A DNA stretch of 64,000 nucleotides from an uncultured Treponema sp. GTDB lineage: Bacteria; Spirochaetota; Spirochaetia; Treponematales; Treponemataceae. Both the position numbers and the translations under genes were made by a program. Of this stretch, positions 1-7,861 are shown in pieces. The notes under the pieces are model-generated. The model saw only the letters and a list, made by a program, of their open reading frames with translations. It searched no databases and had not been told where the DNA came from. Within the stretch, counting starts at the first letter, position 1. The number at the start of each line of letters is the position of its first letter. The DNA lies in assembly GCF_934725225.1 (NCBI RefSeq), contig NZ_CAKVAM010000003.1, forward strand, positions 62,001-126,000, written 5' to 3'.

Positions 1-236
1 GAATCCACTGCGCAAGCCGCGGTTTTCCGCTTTTGGGAGACAAACTTTACGGCGGAACAAAAATTCCAAACGGAGAATTTTCTAGCTGCGGATTTTTTCT
101 TCACGCCTGGAAACTGGAATTTCCAAAAGACAATCCTCTTTTGCTTCCAAATGAAATTTACGCAGAGATTCCGCCTTTATTTAAAAAATTTATAGAAAAT
201 TTCTTGAAAATTCCCACTGCTGAATTTATAATTTAA
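1..236 (+). CDS. RluA-family 23S/tRNA pseudouridine synthase, 3' end only
   Basis: The gene enters from outside the window. Read in frame from base 3, the protein begins I-H-C-A and continues through PLLGDKLYGG, and later FFLHAWKLEFP. The GD-x-LYGG and LHAW-x-L-x-F-x-P blocks are the usual C-terminal signatures of the RluA/RluC/RluD family, which isomerise uridine to pseudouridine in rRNA or tRNA. The catalytic Asp region (HRLD) lies upstream and cannot be seen, so the exact target is unknown. The stop codon at 234-236 is followed after 3 bases by the next ORF, which suggests co-transcription. Confidence 0.8.
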   Translation, partial: IHCASRGFPLLGDKLYGGTKIPNGEFSSCGFFLHAWKLEFPKDNPLLLPNEIYAEIPPLFKKFIENFLKIPTAEFII

Positions 237-239
237 TAT

Positions 240-1103
240 ATGAATTTAATTTCAAAAATGCTGCATACAGGTCTTACAGTTTTCGCGCTGGTCGGTGAAA
301 GCGGAACAGGAAAAAGTTTCCGCGCAAAGCTTCTTGCCCAAAAGTACGGAATCGAGGCGATTATTGACGACGGGCTTCTTATAAAGGACGACAAAATTCT
401 TGCGGGAAAAACTGCCAAGCACGAAAAAACATACATGGGAGCTGTAAGAATCGCGCTTTTTGATGACAAGCAGCACCGCGACGATGTTGCCAAAGCCCTT
501 CAAAAAAACAAAATAAAAAAACTTCTCATAATCGGAACAAGCGAAAAAATGGCAGGAAAAATCGCCACAAGGCTTCAGATTCCGTTGCCGTCAAAAATAA
601 TCAAAATCGAAGACATTGCAAACCGCGAAGAAATCGAAAAGGCAATCCGCTCAAGGCAAATCGAAGGCAAGCACGTAATTCCAGTTCCGGCCATCGAAGT
701 AAAAAAAAGCTACTCGCAAATTTTCCATGATTCGCTCAGGGACATTGCAAATAAAAGCAAGCTGAAATTTTTAAAGAAAGAAACTTCCGTAATGGAAAAA
801 TCAATTGTAACTCCAGAGTTCAGCAAAAAAGGCAGAATTGAAATTTCAGAAGCCGCGCTCAGCCAGATGGCAATGCACTGCATAAACGAATTCTCGCAGG
901 AAATCAGAATAAAAAAACTTTCAATAAAAACAGACAGCCACGGGTACAGACTCATAATCACAATCGATGTTCCGTTCGGCCGCCAGCTCACAGGAGAAAT
1001 TCACAGCCTGCAACAATACATAATCGAAAACATTGAAAAATACACAGGAATTTTAATTGAAGAAGTCAGCATAATAATAGACAAAATAACGGTAAACAAA
1101 TAA
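240..1103 (+). CDS. P-loop ATPase domain fused to an Asp23/Gls24-like domain
   Basis: This is a 287-residue protein. Residues about 16-26 form a Walker A loop (GESGTGKS), followed by a small P-loop-type domain rich in Lys (to about residue 190). From about residue 195 a second domain begins with a G-x-I-x-IS-x-x-A pattern (GRIEISEAALSQMA) and ends in a beta-rich segment, resembling the Asp23/Gls24 (DUF322) fold. No Walker B motif is obvious to me. ATG at 240 lies only 3 bases after the upstream pseudouridine synthase stop and no Shine-Dalgarno is visible, so translation is probably coupled. The domain assignment is by eye; the Asp23 match is weaker than the P-loop. The function is unknown; nucleotide-dependent envelope or RNA-related roles would be speculation. 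Confidence 0.6.
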   Translation: MNLISKMLHTGLTVFALVGESGTGKSFRAKLLAQKYGIEAIIDDGLLIKDDKILAGKTAKHEKTYMGAVRIALFDDKQHRDDVAKALQKNKIKKLLIIGTSEKMAGKIATRLQIPLPSKIIKIEDIANREEIEKAIRSRQIEGKHVIPVPAIEVKKSYSQIFHDSLRDIANKSKLKFLKKETSVMEKSIVTPEFSKKGRIEISEAALSQMAMHCINEFSQEIRIKKLSIKTDSHGYRLIITIDVPFGRQLTGEIHSLQQYIIENIEKYTGILIEEVSIIIDKITVNK

Positions 1104-1149
1104 AACAGTTTTTAAAGTCCGCTGCATTTTGCGAATGATTTTCGGGTAA

Positions 1150-1178
1150 TTGACTTCAAAACATTTGAACATTAAAAT
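1150..1178 (+). promoter_or_regulatory. Promoter of the nucleotidyltransferase gene
   Basis: TTGACT at 1150-1155 and TAAAAT at 1173-1178 are separated by exactly 17 bases. The predicted start of transcription (about 1185) is only a few bases before the GTG start at 1188, so the mRNA would be nearly leaderless; no ribosome site is present. Confidence 0.6.
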
Positions 1179-1187
1179 AGTCGCACT

Positions 1188-2312
1188 GTGTTAGTTAGAT
1201 ATTCTACAGATGAAAAAGGAAATCCTGTAAAAAAAGCCGTTGTTTATACAAAAGACGAGCATTGCATAAAGCGGGAATCAATAGACCCGGACGCTATTTT
1301 TATCATTGACTGCTTAAAGAAAAACGGTTTTGACTCTTACATTGTCGGAGGAGCTGTAAGAGATCTTATTGGAGGAAGAACGCCAAAGGATTTTGACATT
1401 GTAACAGACGCAACTCCAAGCCGCATAAAAAAAATTTTCAGAAACTCACGCATAATCGGAAAAAGATTCAGGCTTGTGCACGTTTTCTTTGGAACAAAAA
1501 TTTTTGAAGTCAGCACATTCCGCTCGATTATTGACGGCTCAATCGGAAACGCATTCGGATCAATGGATGAAGATGTTTTGCGCCGTGATTTCACATTGAA
1601 CGCGCTTTACTACGATCCTTTAAAGCAGCAAGTCATCGACTATGTTGGCGGAGTTGAAGACATAAAAAAAGGAATTGTAAAACCTGTAATTCCAATCGAC
1701 AGAATTTTTATAGAAGATCCCGTAAGAATGATAAGAGCCGTAAAGTACGGAGCTACAACAGGCTGCAAGCTTCCGCACAAGCTAAAAAAGAAAATCAGAA
1801 CATCTGCCCCGCTTTTGTCGCCAGTTTCTCCTTCAAGGCTCACAGAGGAATTTTTAAAAATAATAAACGGCGGACATTCATTTGAAATTGTAAATGCGGC
1901 TTTGGAAACTGATTTGTACGAATATCTTCAGCCGGCAGCCTCAAACCTTATTCTTGAAAATAAAAAGTTCGCAAAGGCATATTTTGAAAATTTAAAAAAA
2001 CTCGATGAGTTCGTAAAGCAAGACCATGATTCTAGGCTTGGCGAGCGGCTTTATTTTCTTTTAAAGGATTTTGTTGAGCAGCTCACTGACTGGAAACTAG
2101 AAGCCCAAAGCGAATATTCAGCATCGGAAATTTACAAAAGAACCTGGGCAATCTGCAGAAACTTTGTGCTTCCGATAAATCCGCAGAGAACAGAACTTGA
2201 TTTTGCAGTTCGGAAACTTTTGCAGGACGCAGGAATTCAAGTAAAAACAAAACGCGCAAAAAGAACCAGAAGGCTTCACATTCAGCAGGACGTTTCAGAG
2301 CAGGAAAACTAG
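1188..2312 (+). CDS. Polynucleotide adenylyltransferase / CCA-adding enzyme family
   Basis: This 374-residue protein belongs to the class II nucleotidyltransferase family, which adds CCA to tRNA 3' ends or poly(A) to RNA. The signature IVGGAVRDLI followed by PKDFDIVTDA carries the two metal-binding aspartates (DFD). RRDFTLNALYYD and the EDPVRMIRAVKY block (RNA-binding and head/neck region) follow. The basic tail (KTKRAKRTRRL) resembles PcnB-type poly(A) polymerases. In spirochaetes the CCA and poly(A) members cannot be told apart by eye; none of the three tRNA genes in this window encodes CCA, so a CCA-adding activity is needed somewhere. The start is GTG at 1188. The stop codon TAG overlaps the stop of the convergent hydrolase gene. 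Confidence 0.85.
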   Translation: MLVRYSTDEKGNPVKKAVVYTKDEHCIKRESIDPDAIFIIDCLKKNGFDSYIVGGAVRDLIGGRTPKDFDIVTDATPSRIKKIFRNSRIIGKRFRLVHVFFGTKIFEVSTFRSIIDGSIGNAFGSMDEDVLRRDFTLNALYYDPLKQQVIDYVGGVEDIKKGIVKPVIPIDRIFIEDPVRMIRAVKYGATTGCKLPHKLKKKIRTSAPLLSPVSPSRLTEEFLKIINGGHSFEIVNAALETDLYEYLQPAASNLILENKKFAKAYFENLKKLDEFVKQDHDSRLGERLYFLLKDFVEQLTDWKLEAQSEYSASEIYKRTWAICRNFVLPINPQRTELDFAVRKLLQDAGIQVKTKRAKRTRRLHIQQDVSEQEN

Positions 2313-3238
2313 CTTTGCAAAAAACGCAGAATGACGTCCATGACTTCTTCGCGATTTATTTCGTTAAAAAGCTCATGGCGCGCACCTTCATAAAGTCGCA
2401 TTGAAACATTTTTCATGCCGGATTTTTTGTAGCAGTCAAAAAGTTTTTTTACAGTTTTTCCGTAAGAGCCGACAGGATCAGCAGTTCCAGCAACAAGAAA
2501 AACTGGCAATTCTTTTGGAATTTTCAAGATGCTGCTTTTTTTGTGAATCTGGCGCAATCCTGAATATATGTCGCACAAAAATCCATTTGTAGCATCAAAA
2601 CCGCAAAGCTCATCTTTTATATAAAGGTCAACTTCATCTTTGTCTCTTGAAAGCCAGTCAAAATCTGTGCGGAGATTTTTTATTTTTGAATTTGAAAGTC
2701 CAAAAGTCAAAAGATTCATAAAACGGCTTTGCTTTTTTGCGCCTTCAAAAAACTTTACAATTCCGCCGATAAAATTTGCAAAGGCAACAGTCAAAGGTCT
2801 AGGTCCAGCAGTTCCGCAAATAACAGCCTTGTCAATTTCATTTCCATATTTTTCAATTGCATTCTGGGCAATAAACGAGCCAAAGCTATGTCCCAAAAGA
2901 AAAATCTTTTTTCCGGGGAAAAGTTTTTTTGCATACAAAATTTCTTCGTGAATGTCTTCTGTTACCCGGTTGAATCCGTCTTTATCCGCAAGAAAACCAA
3001 GCGTTCCAGTTCCGTCAGCCTGAGATTTCAAACCGGTCTTTCCGTGTCCTCTGTGATCTTCTGCAATCAGCGCAATTTTGTTCTTTCCAAGAAATTCCGC
3101 AAAACGAGCATAACGTGCAGCGTGTTCAGCCATTCCGTGGCTCAAAACCACAACAGCTTCAGTTTCCGCCGGAATCCAATGATAAACAAAATTTACATTT
3201 CCGTCAGACATGGAAAGTTCTTTGACTTCACAATTCAT
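2309..3238 (-). CDS. Alpha/beta hydrolase, lysophospholipase / monoacylglycerol lipase type
   Basis: This is a serine hydrolase of about 309 residues. The nucleophile elbow is GHSFGS, the oxyanion region is VVLSHGMAEHAARY, an EDHRGHGKT block follows (characteristic of PldB/monoglyceride lipase proteins), and the C-terminal VAGTADPV and GARHELFNE segments carry the likely catalytic Asp and His. There is no signal peptide, so it is probably cytoplasmic and acts on lysolipids or monoacylglycerols. I chose ATG at 3238 because GAGGC lies 5 bases upstream; an upstream in-frame start at 3271 lacks a ribosome site. The gene is convergent with the nucleotidyltransferase: the two stop codons share bases 2310-2311. 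Confidence 0.8.
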   Translation of the reverse strand: MNCEVKELSMSDGNVNFVYHWIPAETEAVVVLSHGMAEHAARYARFAEFLGKNKIALIAEDHRGHGKTGLKSQADGTGTLGFLADKDGFNRVTEDIHEEILYAKKLFPGKKIFLLGHSFGSFIAQNAIEKYGNEIDKAVICGTAGPRPLTVAFANFIGGIVKFFEGAKKQSRFMNLLTFGLSNSKIKNLRTDFDWLSRDKDEVDLYIKDELCGFDATNGFLCDIYSGLRQIHKKSSILKIPKELPVFLVAGTADPVGSYGKTVKKLFDCYKKSGMKNVSMRLYEGARHELFNEINREEVMDVILRFLQS

Positions 3239-3343
3239 ATTTGCCTCTATTTTATATGATACAAAATGCAATACAATACGTCAATTTTTTGGAATTTTAA
3301 AATAAATAAGCATTTTGCGAAAATAAAGTTTCATTTTCTAAAA

Positions 3344-3373
3344 ATAAATCCTGCCGTTTTTGCAGCAGGATTT
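3344..3373 (-). terminator. Rho-independent terminator of trpS
   Basis: AAATCCTGC (3346-3354) pairs with GCAGGATTT (3365-3373). Read on the minus strand the stem lies just after the trpS stop and is followed by a T-rich stretch. Confidence 0.75.
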
Positions 3374-3388
3374 TTGGAACAGTTAAAG

Positions 3389-4474
3389 TTAAATTTTCAT
3401 GTTCATGGCTTCGCGAACTTCGTCTAAAGTTTTTATGGCGATTGCGCGCGCTTTTTCCACGCCGTCAAGAAGAACCTGTCTTATATAGTCAGGATTTTTT
3501 TCAAGTTCGGCTCGTTTTTGTCTTAATGGACGAAGTTCTTCATTCAAGGCTTCAGCAAGAACTTTTTTAAGCTCACCGCTTCCCTTTTCTCCAATCCGCT
3601 CAGCAATAACAGCCGGCTCTTCTTTTGTGCAAAGAGAAATCAGCATAAGAAGATTTGCGACTTCCGGGCGGTTTACAGGGTCATAAGTTATGACGCGTTC
3701 TGAATCAGTTTTCGCTTTCTTTATAAGAGAGGCGGTTTCGTCTTCGGTGCTGCAAAGGAATATCGCGTTTCCACGGCTCTTGCTCATTTTTTGGCTTCCA
3801 TCCAAACCAAGAATGCTCGGTGTTTTTGAAAGCAATGCTTGCGGCAAAGGAAAAACAGGCTCGCGGTTCTTGCAGAATTTCCGGTTGAAAGCCTTTGCAA
3901 TGTTCCGTGTAAGCTCAATATGCGGAAGCTGGTCTTTTCCAACAGGAACAACATTTCCCTTGCAGAAAAGAATATCGCAAGCCTGATGAATCGGATATGT
4001 GTACATTCCGGCGTTCACGTTTGTAAGTCCCGCGCTGGCAATTTCTTCTTTTACAGTCGGATTTCTTGAAAGCTCCGCATTGCTCACCAAAGTCAAAAAT
4101 GGAAGCATAAGCTGGTTGCATTCCGGAATATAACTGTGCGGATAAATTACAACATTTTCACCAGGCTCAATTCCGGCGGCAAGATAATCGATTACAAGCT
4201 GCTTTGTGTTCTGGCTGATTTTATCAAACGCATCGTGGTCGGTCAGAACCTGATAGTCCGCAATAAGAATCATTGTAGGAACGCCAAGTTTTGCAAGGCG
4301 CACTCTGTTCTGCAAAGAGCCAAAGTAATGCCCGATGTGAAGATTTCCAGTCGGACGGTCGCCTGTAAGAACCCTGTATTTCTGCGGATTTACTTGAATA
4401 TCTGCTTCTATCTGCTTTGAGCGTTCCACTGACGCCAAAAAAGTCTTGTTGCTGTCAAATTCTTCGTCTGCCAT
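3389..4474 (-). CDS. trpS: Tryptophanyl-tRNA synthetase
   Basis: This 361-residue class I aminoacyl-tRNA synthetase charges tRNA-Trp. The HIGH motif is in GNLHIGHYFGS near the N-terminus and the KMSKS motif is in QKMSKSRGNAI in the middle; DYQVLTDHD and VPVGKDQLPHIELTR are typical TrpRS blocks. The length is a little above the bacterial norm (about 330), mainly because of an N-terminal extension of about 35 residues before the RVLTGDRPTGNLH block. ATG at 4474 is preceded by TTGAGG with a 6-7 base gap, so the longer frame to 4534 is not used. It is the last gene of the aminotransferase-glgA-trpS series, separated from glgA by 106 bases that hold a stem-loop. Confidence 0.95.
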   Translation of the reverse strand: MADEEFDSNKTFLASVERSKQIEADIQVNPQKYRVLTGDRPTGNLHIGHYFGSLQNRVRLAKLGVPTMILIADYQVLTDHDAFDKISQNTKQLVIDYLAAGIEPGENVVIYPHSYIPECNQLMLPFLTLVSNAELSRNPTVKEEIASAGLTNVNAGMYTYPIHQACDILFCKGNVVPVGKDQLPHIELTRNIAKAFNRKFCKNREPVFPLPQALLSKTPSILGLDGSQKMSKSRGNAIFLCSTEDETASLIKKAKTDSERVITYDPVNRPEVANLLMLISLCTKEEPAVIAERIGEKGSGELKKVLAEALNEELRPLRQKRAELEKNPDYIRQVLLDGVEKARAIAIKTLDEVREAMNMKI

Positions 4475-4537
4475 TTGATTCCTCAAGTTAAAAAAAGTGA
4501 AGTTTAGATTATCATATTGCGCGCCGTTTAGCAATCA

Positions 4538-4575
4538 GAGCCAGTTCAAGAGAAAAATTCAGTTGACCGGCTCTA
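4538..4575 (-). other. Stem-loop between glgA and trpS
   Basis: AGAGCC and GGCTCT arms, extended by imperfect GT/CAA pairing, form a stem-loop in the glgA-trpS gap. No T-run follows, so this is a processing or partial termination structure rather than a clear terminator. Confidence 0.4.
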
Positions 4576-4580
4576 AGAAT

Positions 4581-6062
4581 TTATTGTCTTATTCCGCAGC
4601 CACGTTCCAAAGCTTCTTTATAAACCTGAACATATTTTTCAGCAGCTTCATCCCAGCCAAATGTTTTTTTCATTCCTGCCTGCTGCATTTTTTTGATATG
4701 ATCTTTTTTGTTGTAATACGCCCAAACAGCCCAGCCAACAGTATCATAAATAGCACGAGGAGTAAGCTGCTCAAATACAAATCCAGTGCCATCACCTGTC
4801 TGCTGATTGTAGTTATCAACAGTATCTGCAAGTCCGCCTGTTTTTCTTACGATTGGCAAAGTTCCATAAAGCATTGAATAAATCTGGTTCAAACCGCATG
4901 GCTCATATTTTGAAGGCATAAGGAAGAAATCGCTTCCGGCTTCAATAAGATGGCTCAAAGCGTCGTCATATCCAATGTAGGCTCTAAGGTTCGGAAGCTT
5001 TGACTGCAAGGCGCAAATCTCGTTTTCGCACCAGCTTTCTCCGCTGCCAAGAATTGCAAACTGAACTTTCATATCCGTGCAAATTTGGTAAATCGAACCG
5101 TAAGTCGGAGCAAAAATTTCAGCAATGCCCTTTTGGTCAACAAGACGCGTAACAATTCCAATGACGGGAATTTCAGGATTTACTTCAAGACCCATTTTTT
5201 TCTGAAGCTCTTCCTTGCATTTTGCTTTTCCAGCCATATTTTTTGCTGAATAAGTCGCAGGAATTTTCTTGTCAATTTCCGGATTCCACTGACGCAAATC
5301 CGCGCCGTTCAAGATTCCTTTTATAACATCAGCCCTTGCGCGCAAAAGTCCGTCCATTCCGAATCCGCCTTCCGCAGTCTGAATCTCATGCGCATAAGTC
5401 GGCGAAACAGTCGTTATCATATCGGAAGAAGAAACGCCTGCCTGCAAGAAATTTATTCCGCCGTCATGCTCAAAGCCCGCGCCATAATAAAGTCCCCAGT
5501 CAATTCCAAGAGCTGGAAAAGAATTTTTTGAATACTGGCCTTGATAGCCCTGATTGTGAATCGTAAGAACGCTCGCAGTTTTTTCAAATCCGCAGTAACG
5601 GCAAACATGCTTTAAAAGAACCGGAGCAAGACAAGTTGACCAGTCGTGGCAATGGATTATATCAGGAAACCAGCCAAGCTTGCGGCAAAGCTGAAACGCT
5701 CCGTGGCAAAGAACAGCAAATCTATAAGGATTGTCGTGGAAATCAGTTTCAGAAGGAACGCCGTAAACTCCGTCTCTTCCAAAACACTGCTCATGGTCAA
5801 TAAAATAAACCGGAAGTTTTTCGCAGCCCGGCATTGTTGCTGTGTAAACTGCAGACCAAGTTTCAACAGTTCCAGCGGCAATCGCCATAGGTCCTTCAAG
5901 TTTTACAAGCTTGCTTCTGTCGATTTTATAGTAGCGCGGCATAACAATTTTTACGTCATGCCCCATTTTTGTAAGCTGAATTGCAAGCGCGCTCACCATG
6001 TCCGCAAGTCCGCCTGTTTTTGCAAAAGGAACTGTTTCTGCTGTAACCATTAAAATTTTCAT
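4581..6062 (-). CDS. glgA: Glycogen synthase (ADP-glucose type)
   Basis: This 493-residue GT5 family enzyme transfers glucose from ADP-glucose to glycogen. The N-terminus MKILMVTAETVPFAKTGGLADM contains the KTGGL ADP-glucose-binding signature; HCHDWSTCL, the ILNGADLRQWNP block and the C-terminal PSKYEPCGLNQIYSMLYGTLPIVRKTGGLADTV segment are all present. The length is normal for bacterial GlgA. Its start overlaps the stop of the upstream aminotransferase by 4 bases (ATGA type), so the two are translationally coupled. The partner enzyme GlgC, which makes ADP-glucose, is encoded at 58.9 kb in this same window. Confidence 0.95.
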   Translation of the reverse strand: MKILMVTAETVPFAKTGGLADMVSALAIQLTKMGHDVKIVMPRYYKIDRSKLVKLEGPMAIAAGTVETWSAVYTATMPGCEKLPVYFIDHEQCFGRDGVYGVPSETDFHDNPYRFAVLCHGAFQLCRKLGWFPDIIHCHDWSTCLAPVLLKHVCRYCGFEKTASVLTIHNQGYQGQYSKNSFPALGIDWGLYYGAGFEHDGGINFLQAGVSSSDMITTVSPTYAHEIQTAEGGFGMDGLLRARADVIKGILNGADLRQWNPEIDKKIPATYSAKNMAGKAKCKEELQKKMGLEVNPEIPVIGIVTRLVDQKGIAEIFAPTYGSIYQICTDMKVQFAILGSGESWCENEICALQSKLPNLRAYIGYDDALSHLIEAGSDFFLMPSKYEPCGLNQIYSMLYGTLPIVRKTGGLADTVDNYNQQTGDGTGFVFEQLTPRAIYDTVGWAVWAYYNKKDHIKKMQQAGMKKTFGWDEAAEKYVQVYKEALERGCGIRQ

Positions 6063-7264
6063 TTTTCTTCCTCCAAATCTTTCATTGCCTTTACAAAAGC
6101 TTTTCTTGAATTTTCAATTGATTTTTCGCTCACACAGTACGCAAGCCGAATCCATCCTTTTCCGCCGAAGCCGCTTCCCGGAGCAGAAAGAATATTGTAT
6201 TTCTTTAAGTAATCGCAAAAAGCCATATCGTCCGCGCCAAAAGAGTCAGGAGCTTTGCACCACATATAAAACGCGCCTTCTGGAACAATATGCTCAACTC
6301 CAGCTTCGTCCAGCACATCCATAAGCATATCACGGCGTTTTTTGTAAAGAGAATAGTCAACTTTTACATTCCAAGTTTCAGCAACCACACGCTGAAAAAA
6401 AGCCGGAGCATTTACATAGCCCAAAATTCTTGTTGTAAAAATACAAGCGGCGACAACTTCATCCTTGTCGGGGCAGGCAGGATTTACGCAAATGTAGCCG
6501 ATTCTTTCTCCCGGAAGACTTAAATTTTTTGCAAATGAAGTTACAATAATTGCGCTGTCATAAACTGGAAAAACTGGAGCAACAGAATTTCCGTCGTAAA
6601 CAATCGCGCGGTAAGGCTCGTCGCATACAAGATACGGTTTTCTTCCGCATTTTTTTGCATGAAGTTCCAGAGCATCAGCAAGCTTCTTTATTTCTTCCTT
6701 TGAATAAATGCGGCCAGTCGGGTTGTTCGGACTGTTTATAAGAACAGCGGCAGTTTTTTCTGTCAAAGCGGAAGCAATCGCATCAACATCAAGCGAAAAA
6801 TCAGGCTTTGCAGGAACTTCAATTAAATTTCCGCCGTAATTATGAACATAATGCCTGTATTCTGTAAAAAATGGAGCAGGAACAATAACATTGTCGCCTT
6901 CAGAAACAATCGCTTTGAAAAGACTATTTAAAGCTCCAGCCGCGCCAACAGACATTACAACGCAGCTAAAGTCAACTGGAACGCCTTGCTCCGCCTCTGT
7001 TTTTTTTGCCATTGCCTCTCTTGCAAACTGATAGCCAGGATTCGGCATATATCCATGGAAATTTTTTTCACGCTTTTTTGCAAGTTCTTCTATGCACTTA
7101 AAAATTTCTTCCGGCGGATCCAAATCTGGATTTCCTATGCTGAAATCAAAGACATTGTCCTCTCCGTATTTTTTCTTAAGTTCAAGACCTTCCTCAAACA
7201 TTTTTCTAATTACGCCAGCAGTTTTGCTAGACATTGTTTCCTTTATATAAGGCGAAACCGGCAT
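6059..7264 (-). CDS. Class I/II PLP-dependent aminotransferase (AspC-like)
   Basis: This is a 401-residue fold-type I aminotransferase. Visible marks are LINSPNNPTGRIY (cofactor-binding Asn-Pro region), LVCDEPYRAIVYDG (Asp contacting the pyridine nitrogen), and SFAKNLSLPGERIGY, whose Lys is the Schiff-base residue; GKGWIRLAYCVS carries the substrate carboxylate Arg. Such proteins usually act on aspartate, alanine or aromatic amino acids; substrate specificity cannot be read from sequence. GGGAG lies about 8 bases before ATG 7264. It is the first gene of the unit continuing into glgA. Confidence 0.9.
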   Translation of the reverse strand: MPVSPYIKETMSSKTAGVIRKMFEEGLELKKKYGEDNVFDFSIGNPDLDPPEEIFKCIEELAKKREKNFHGYMPNPGYQFAREAMAKKTEAEQGVPVDFSCVVMSVGAAGALNSLFKAIVSEGDNVIVPAPFFTEYRHYVHNYGGNLIEVPAKPDFSLDVDAIASALTEKTAAVLINSPNNPTGRIYSKEEIKKLADALELHAKKCGRKPYLVCDEPYRAIVYDGNSVAPVFPVYDSAIIVTSFAKNLSLPGERIGYICVNPACPDKDEVVAACIFTTRILGYVNAPAFFQRVVAETWNVKVDYSLYKKRRDMLMDVLDEAGVEHIVPEGAFYMWCKAPDSFGADDMAFCDYLKKYNILSAPGSGFGGKGWIRLAYCVSEKSIENSRKAFVKAMKDLEEEK

Positions 7265-7306
7265 TTATCTGTACTCCCAAATTAAATGAAGTTTTTTTAT
7301 TGAAAA

Positions 7307-7335
7307 ATTATAACACACAAATATGGATTTAACAA
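7307..7335 (-). promoter_or_regulatory. Promoter of the aminotransferase-glgA-trpS unit
   Basis: On the minus strand TTGTTA (7335-7330) and TATAAT (7312-7307) are 17 bases apart. This leaves a 5' leader of roughly 35 bases. Confidence 0.6.
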
Positions 7336-7398
7336 ATTTTATTATTTTCACCTGATTAAGAAAAATCAAAAAAAATAGCGAATTTTAAACCAAAGATA

Positions 7399-7427
7399 TT
7401 GACACAAAATGCGCTATAGTATATAGT
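7399..7427 (+). promoter_or_regulatory. Promoter of the tRNA-Thr/tRNA-Tyr pair
   Basis: TTGACA at 7399-7404 and TATAGT at 7422-7427 with a 17-base spacer, about 37 bases before the first tRNA. Confidence 0.7.
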
Positions 7428-7464
7428 CTTTTCATCGGCTTGATTAAACGCAAGTTGATTATCT

Positions 7465-7537
7465 GCTGCTTTAGCTCAGTTGGTAGAGCACGTGATTTGT
7501 AATCTCGGGGTCGTGGGTCCAAGTCCTACAAGCAGCT
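7465..7537 (+). tRNA. tRNA-Thr (anticodon TGT)
   Basis: The acceptor arms GCTGCTT and AAGCAGC pair fully, the D arm is GCTC/GAGC, and the anticodon TGT is at 7498-7500. CCA is not encoded. Two points are odd: the anticodon stem CGTGA/TCTCG has a central T-T mismatch, and the T loop reads TCCAAGT, so the position equivalent to 55 is C instead of the near-universal T (pseudouridine). The rest of the cloverleaf is normal, so I still call it a tRNA gene. Confidence 0.85.
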
Positions 7538-7543
7538 TGAGTC

Positions 7544-7624
7544 GGGGAGTTTCCCGAGTGGTCAAAGGGGGCAGACTGTAAATCTGTTGGTTTTCCTTCG
7601 TAGGTTCGAATCCTTCACTCCCCA
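7544..7624 (+). tRNA. tRNA-Tyr (anticodon GTA)
   Basis: The acceptor arms GGGGAGT and ACTCCCC pair, the anticodon GTA is at 7578-7580, the long variable arm is typical of bacterial tRNA-Tyr, and the T arm has a normal TTCGAAT loop. CCA is not encoded. It lies 6 bases after tRNA-Thr and is clearly co-transcribed with it. Confidence 0.95.
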
Positions 7625-7630
7625 AGCAGG

Positions 7631-7657
7631 CACTAAGTTTTCTTAGTGTCTTTTTTT
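7631..7657 (+). terminator. Terminator of the tRNA-Thr/Tyr unit
   Basis: CACTAAG, TTTT loop, CTTAGTG, then a run of seven T. Confidence 0.9.
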
Positions 7658-7691
7658 ATTTTTAAATCATTTATTGTTCCAAATTTCGAAT

Positions 7692-7720
7692 AGATTACCG
7701 GGTCAAGCCCGATAATGACA
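7692..7720. repeat. TGTCATT-family intergenic repeat, single arm
   Basis: A short copy of the dispersed element: on the minus strand TGTCATTATCGGGCTTGACC, then a GGTAATCT end. The core CGGG-CTTGA-CCCG is itself a hairpin. It sits between the tRNA terminator and the mglC terminator. Confidence 0.75.
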
Positions 7721-7773
7721 ATAAAATATAAAATCAAAATTCAGGCTTCAAAATAAATCAGAATCAAATCACA

Positions 7774-7813
7774 AAAAAAACGCACCCTTGAAGCTAAAAG
7801 CCCCAAAGGTGCA
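7774..7813 (-). terminator. Terminator of the mglBAC operon
   Basis: On the minus strand GCACC-TTTG...CAAGGGTGC forms an imperfect long stem followed by GTTTTTTTT, about 50 bases after the mglC stop. Confidence 0.8.
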
Positions 7814-7861
7814 AAATTGGAGGAAAGTTATTCAGACAAAAATTTATTTACAATTCTGCAG

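Noticed and set aside
4497..4580. Terminator after glgA
   Set aside because: The stem-loop at 4538-4575 has no T-run on the minus strand, so I list it only as a stem-loop.
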